From the NCBI RefSeq assembly GCF_003946885.1, contig NZ_RWKQ01000044.1, positions 1-41,090 of the forward strand: a DNA stretch of 41,090 nt, in the 5' to 3' direction. The notes beneath the pieces are model-generated. The model was not told the DNA's origin and did not search any database. It saw only the letters and a list, made by a program, of their open reading frames with translations. The DNA is from Specibacter cremeus (GTDB taxonomy: Bacteria > Actinomycetota > Actinomycetes > Actinomycetales > Micrococcaceae). Below, piece after piece: positions 40,887-41,090 of the stretch. Position 1 is the first letter of the stretch; each line of letters opens with the position of its first letter. A program made the translations under genes and the position numbers.

Positions 40887-41090
40887 GAAAAATCTTCCTG
40901 CAGGAACCGGCGGCCCCGGGGAACGGGACCACATCCAATCAATCTTAGTGCGATTCCGCCGGGCCCCGCGCTGGGCCGGACCCATCAGTCCCAAGTAGAG
41001 CGCACTTAGAACGTGTTGGGAAAGCGCTCATTGTGCTGTTCCCGTCTGCCATGGCCGGCGTCCCGGGGCCGGTGCCAGCCTCCGGGTCAT
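40887..41090. promoter_or_regulatory. Right-edge intergenic region with a LacI-like operator
   Basis: 41018-41043 is an imperfect inverted repeat whose left half GGGAAAGCGCT is the usual half of LacI/GalR operators. It could belong to a gene beyond the edge. Nothing else recognisable is seen; the minus-strand leader of the helicase gene occupies the first ~60 nt. Confidence 0.35.

Overview
The window is high-GC, densely coded actinobacterial chromosome. Several traits point to Micrococcales, probably Micrococcaceae (an Arthrobacter-like genus): a fused MrpA/MrpB antiporter arrangement, a SAM-IV riboswitch before a metZ operon, a dnaK-grpE-dnaJ-hspR operon with HspR (HAIR) operators, a YkoEDC thiamine-precursor ECF transporter behind a TPP riboswitch, and many intergenic copies of a GGTGGTCGAGC-type palindromic repeat. 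The genus is inferred; there is no rRNA or other marker in the window.

Layout. 90-1391 (-) is a UMF1-type MFS transporter, divergent from a Mrp Na+/H+ antiporter operon (1479-7358, +). In that operon the A/B fusion is broken by a frame change and an apparent internal deletion. A small DUF4235 protein (-) converges on it across a repeat block. A TPP riboswitch with an SD-sequestering hairpin leads into ykoE-ykoD-ykoC-like genes (8015-10922). A striking 87-nt symmetrical element separates these from a fructoside-use operon: binding protein, two permeases, a cytoplasmic GH32 enzyme and a convergent LacI regulator (11118-16723). Three matching operators tie the operon and its regulator together. 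An XRE-HTH-MurA fusion (16967-18499), probably expressed from a leaderless mRNA, follows. Next come a SAM-IV-controlled DUF1737-rhodanese-metZ operon (-), a Pr6Pr membrane protein, pabC-like lyase, cardiolipin synthase, a P-loop kinase-PabB fusion with a low-MW tyrosine phosphatase, a LysE exporter and a small membrane protein.

27717-29450 looks accessory: a VapBC-type toxin/antitoxin pair, a decayed IS66 transposase fragment and an orphan gene. Then come a TMEM175-like channel, a methyltransferase and a MerR/GyrI regulator with a classic 19-bp-spacer promoter. The heat-shock operon (32164-36272) starts with two HspR operators around a consensus promoter. It carries repeat elements between its genes, and one repeat arm has become part of the grpE coding sequence. 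The right end holds a DUF559/AbiEi-like putative nuclease flanked on both sides by near-identical long palindromes, then a large SWIM-SNF2 helicase (-).

The parts most worth a second look are the palindrome-flanked nuclease gene, the 87-nt four-TGCGCA element, the repeat family that prefers convergent gene ends, the HTH-MurA fusion with a palindrome over its start codon, the kinase-PabB fusion, and the apparent deletion in mrpA. No tRNA, rRNA or CRISPR array was seen.
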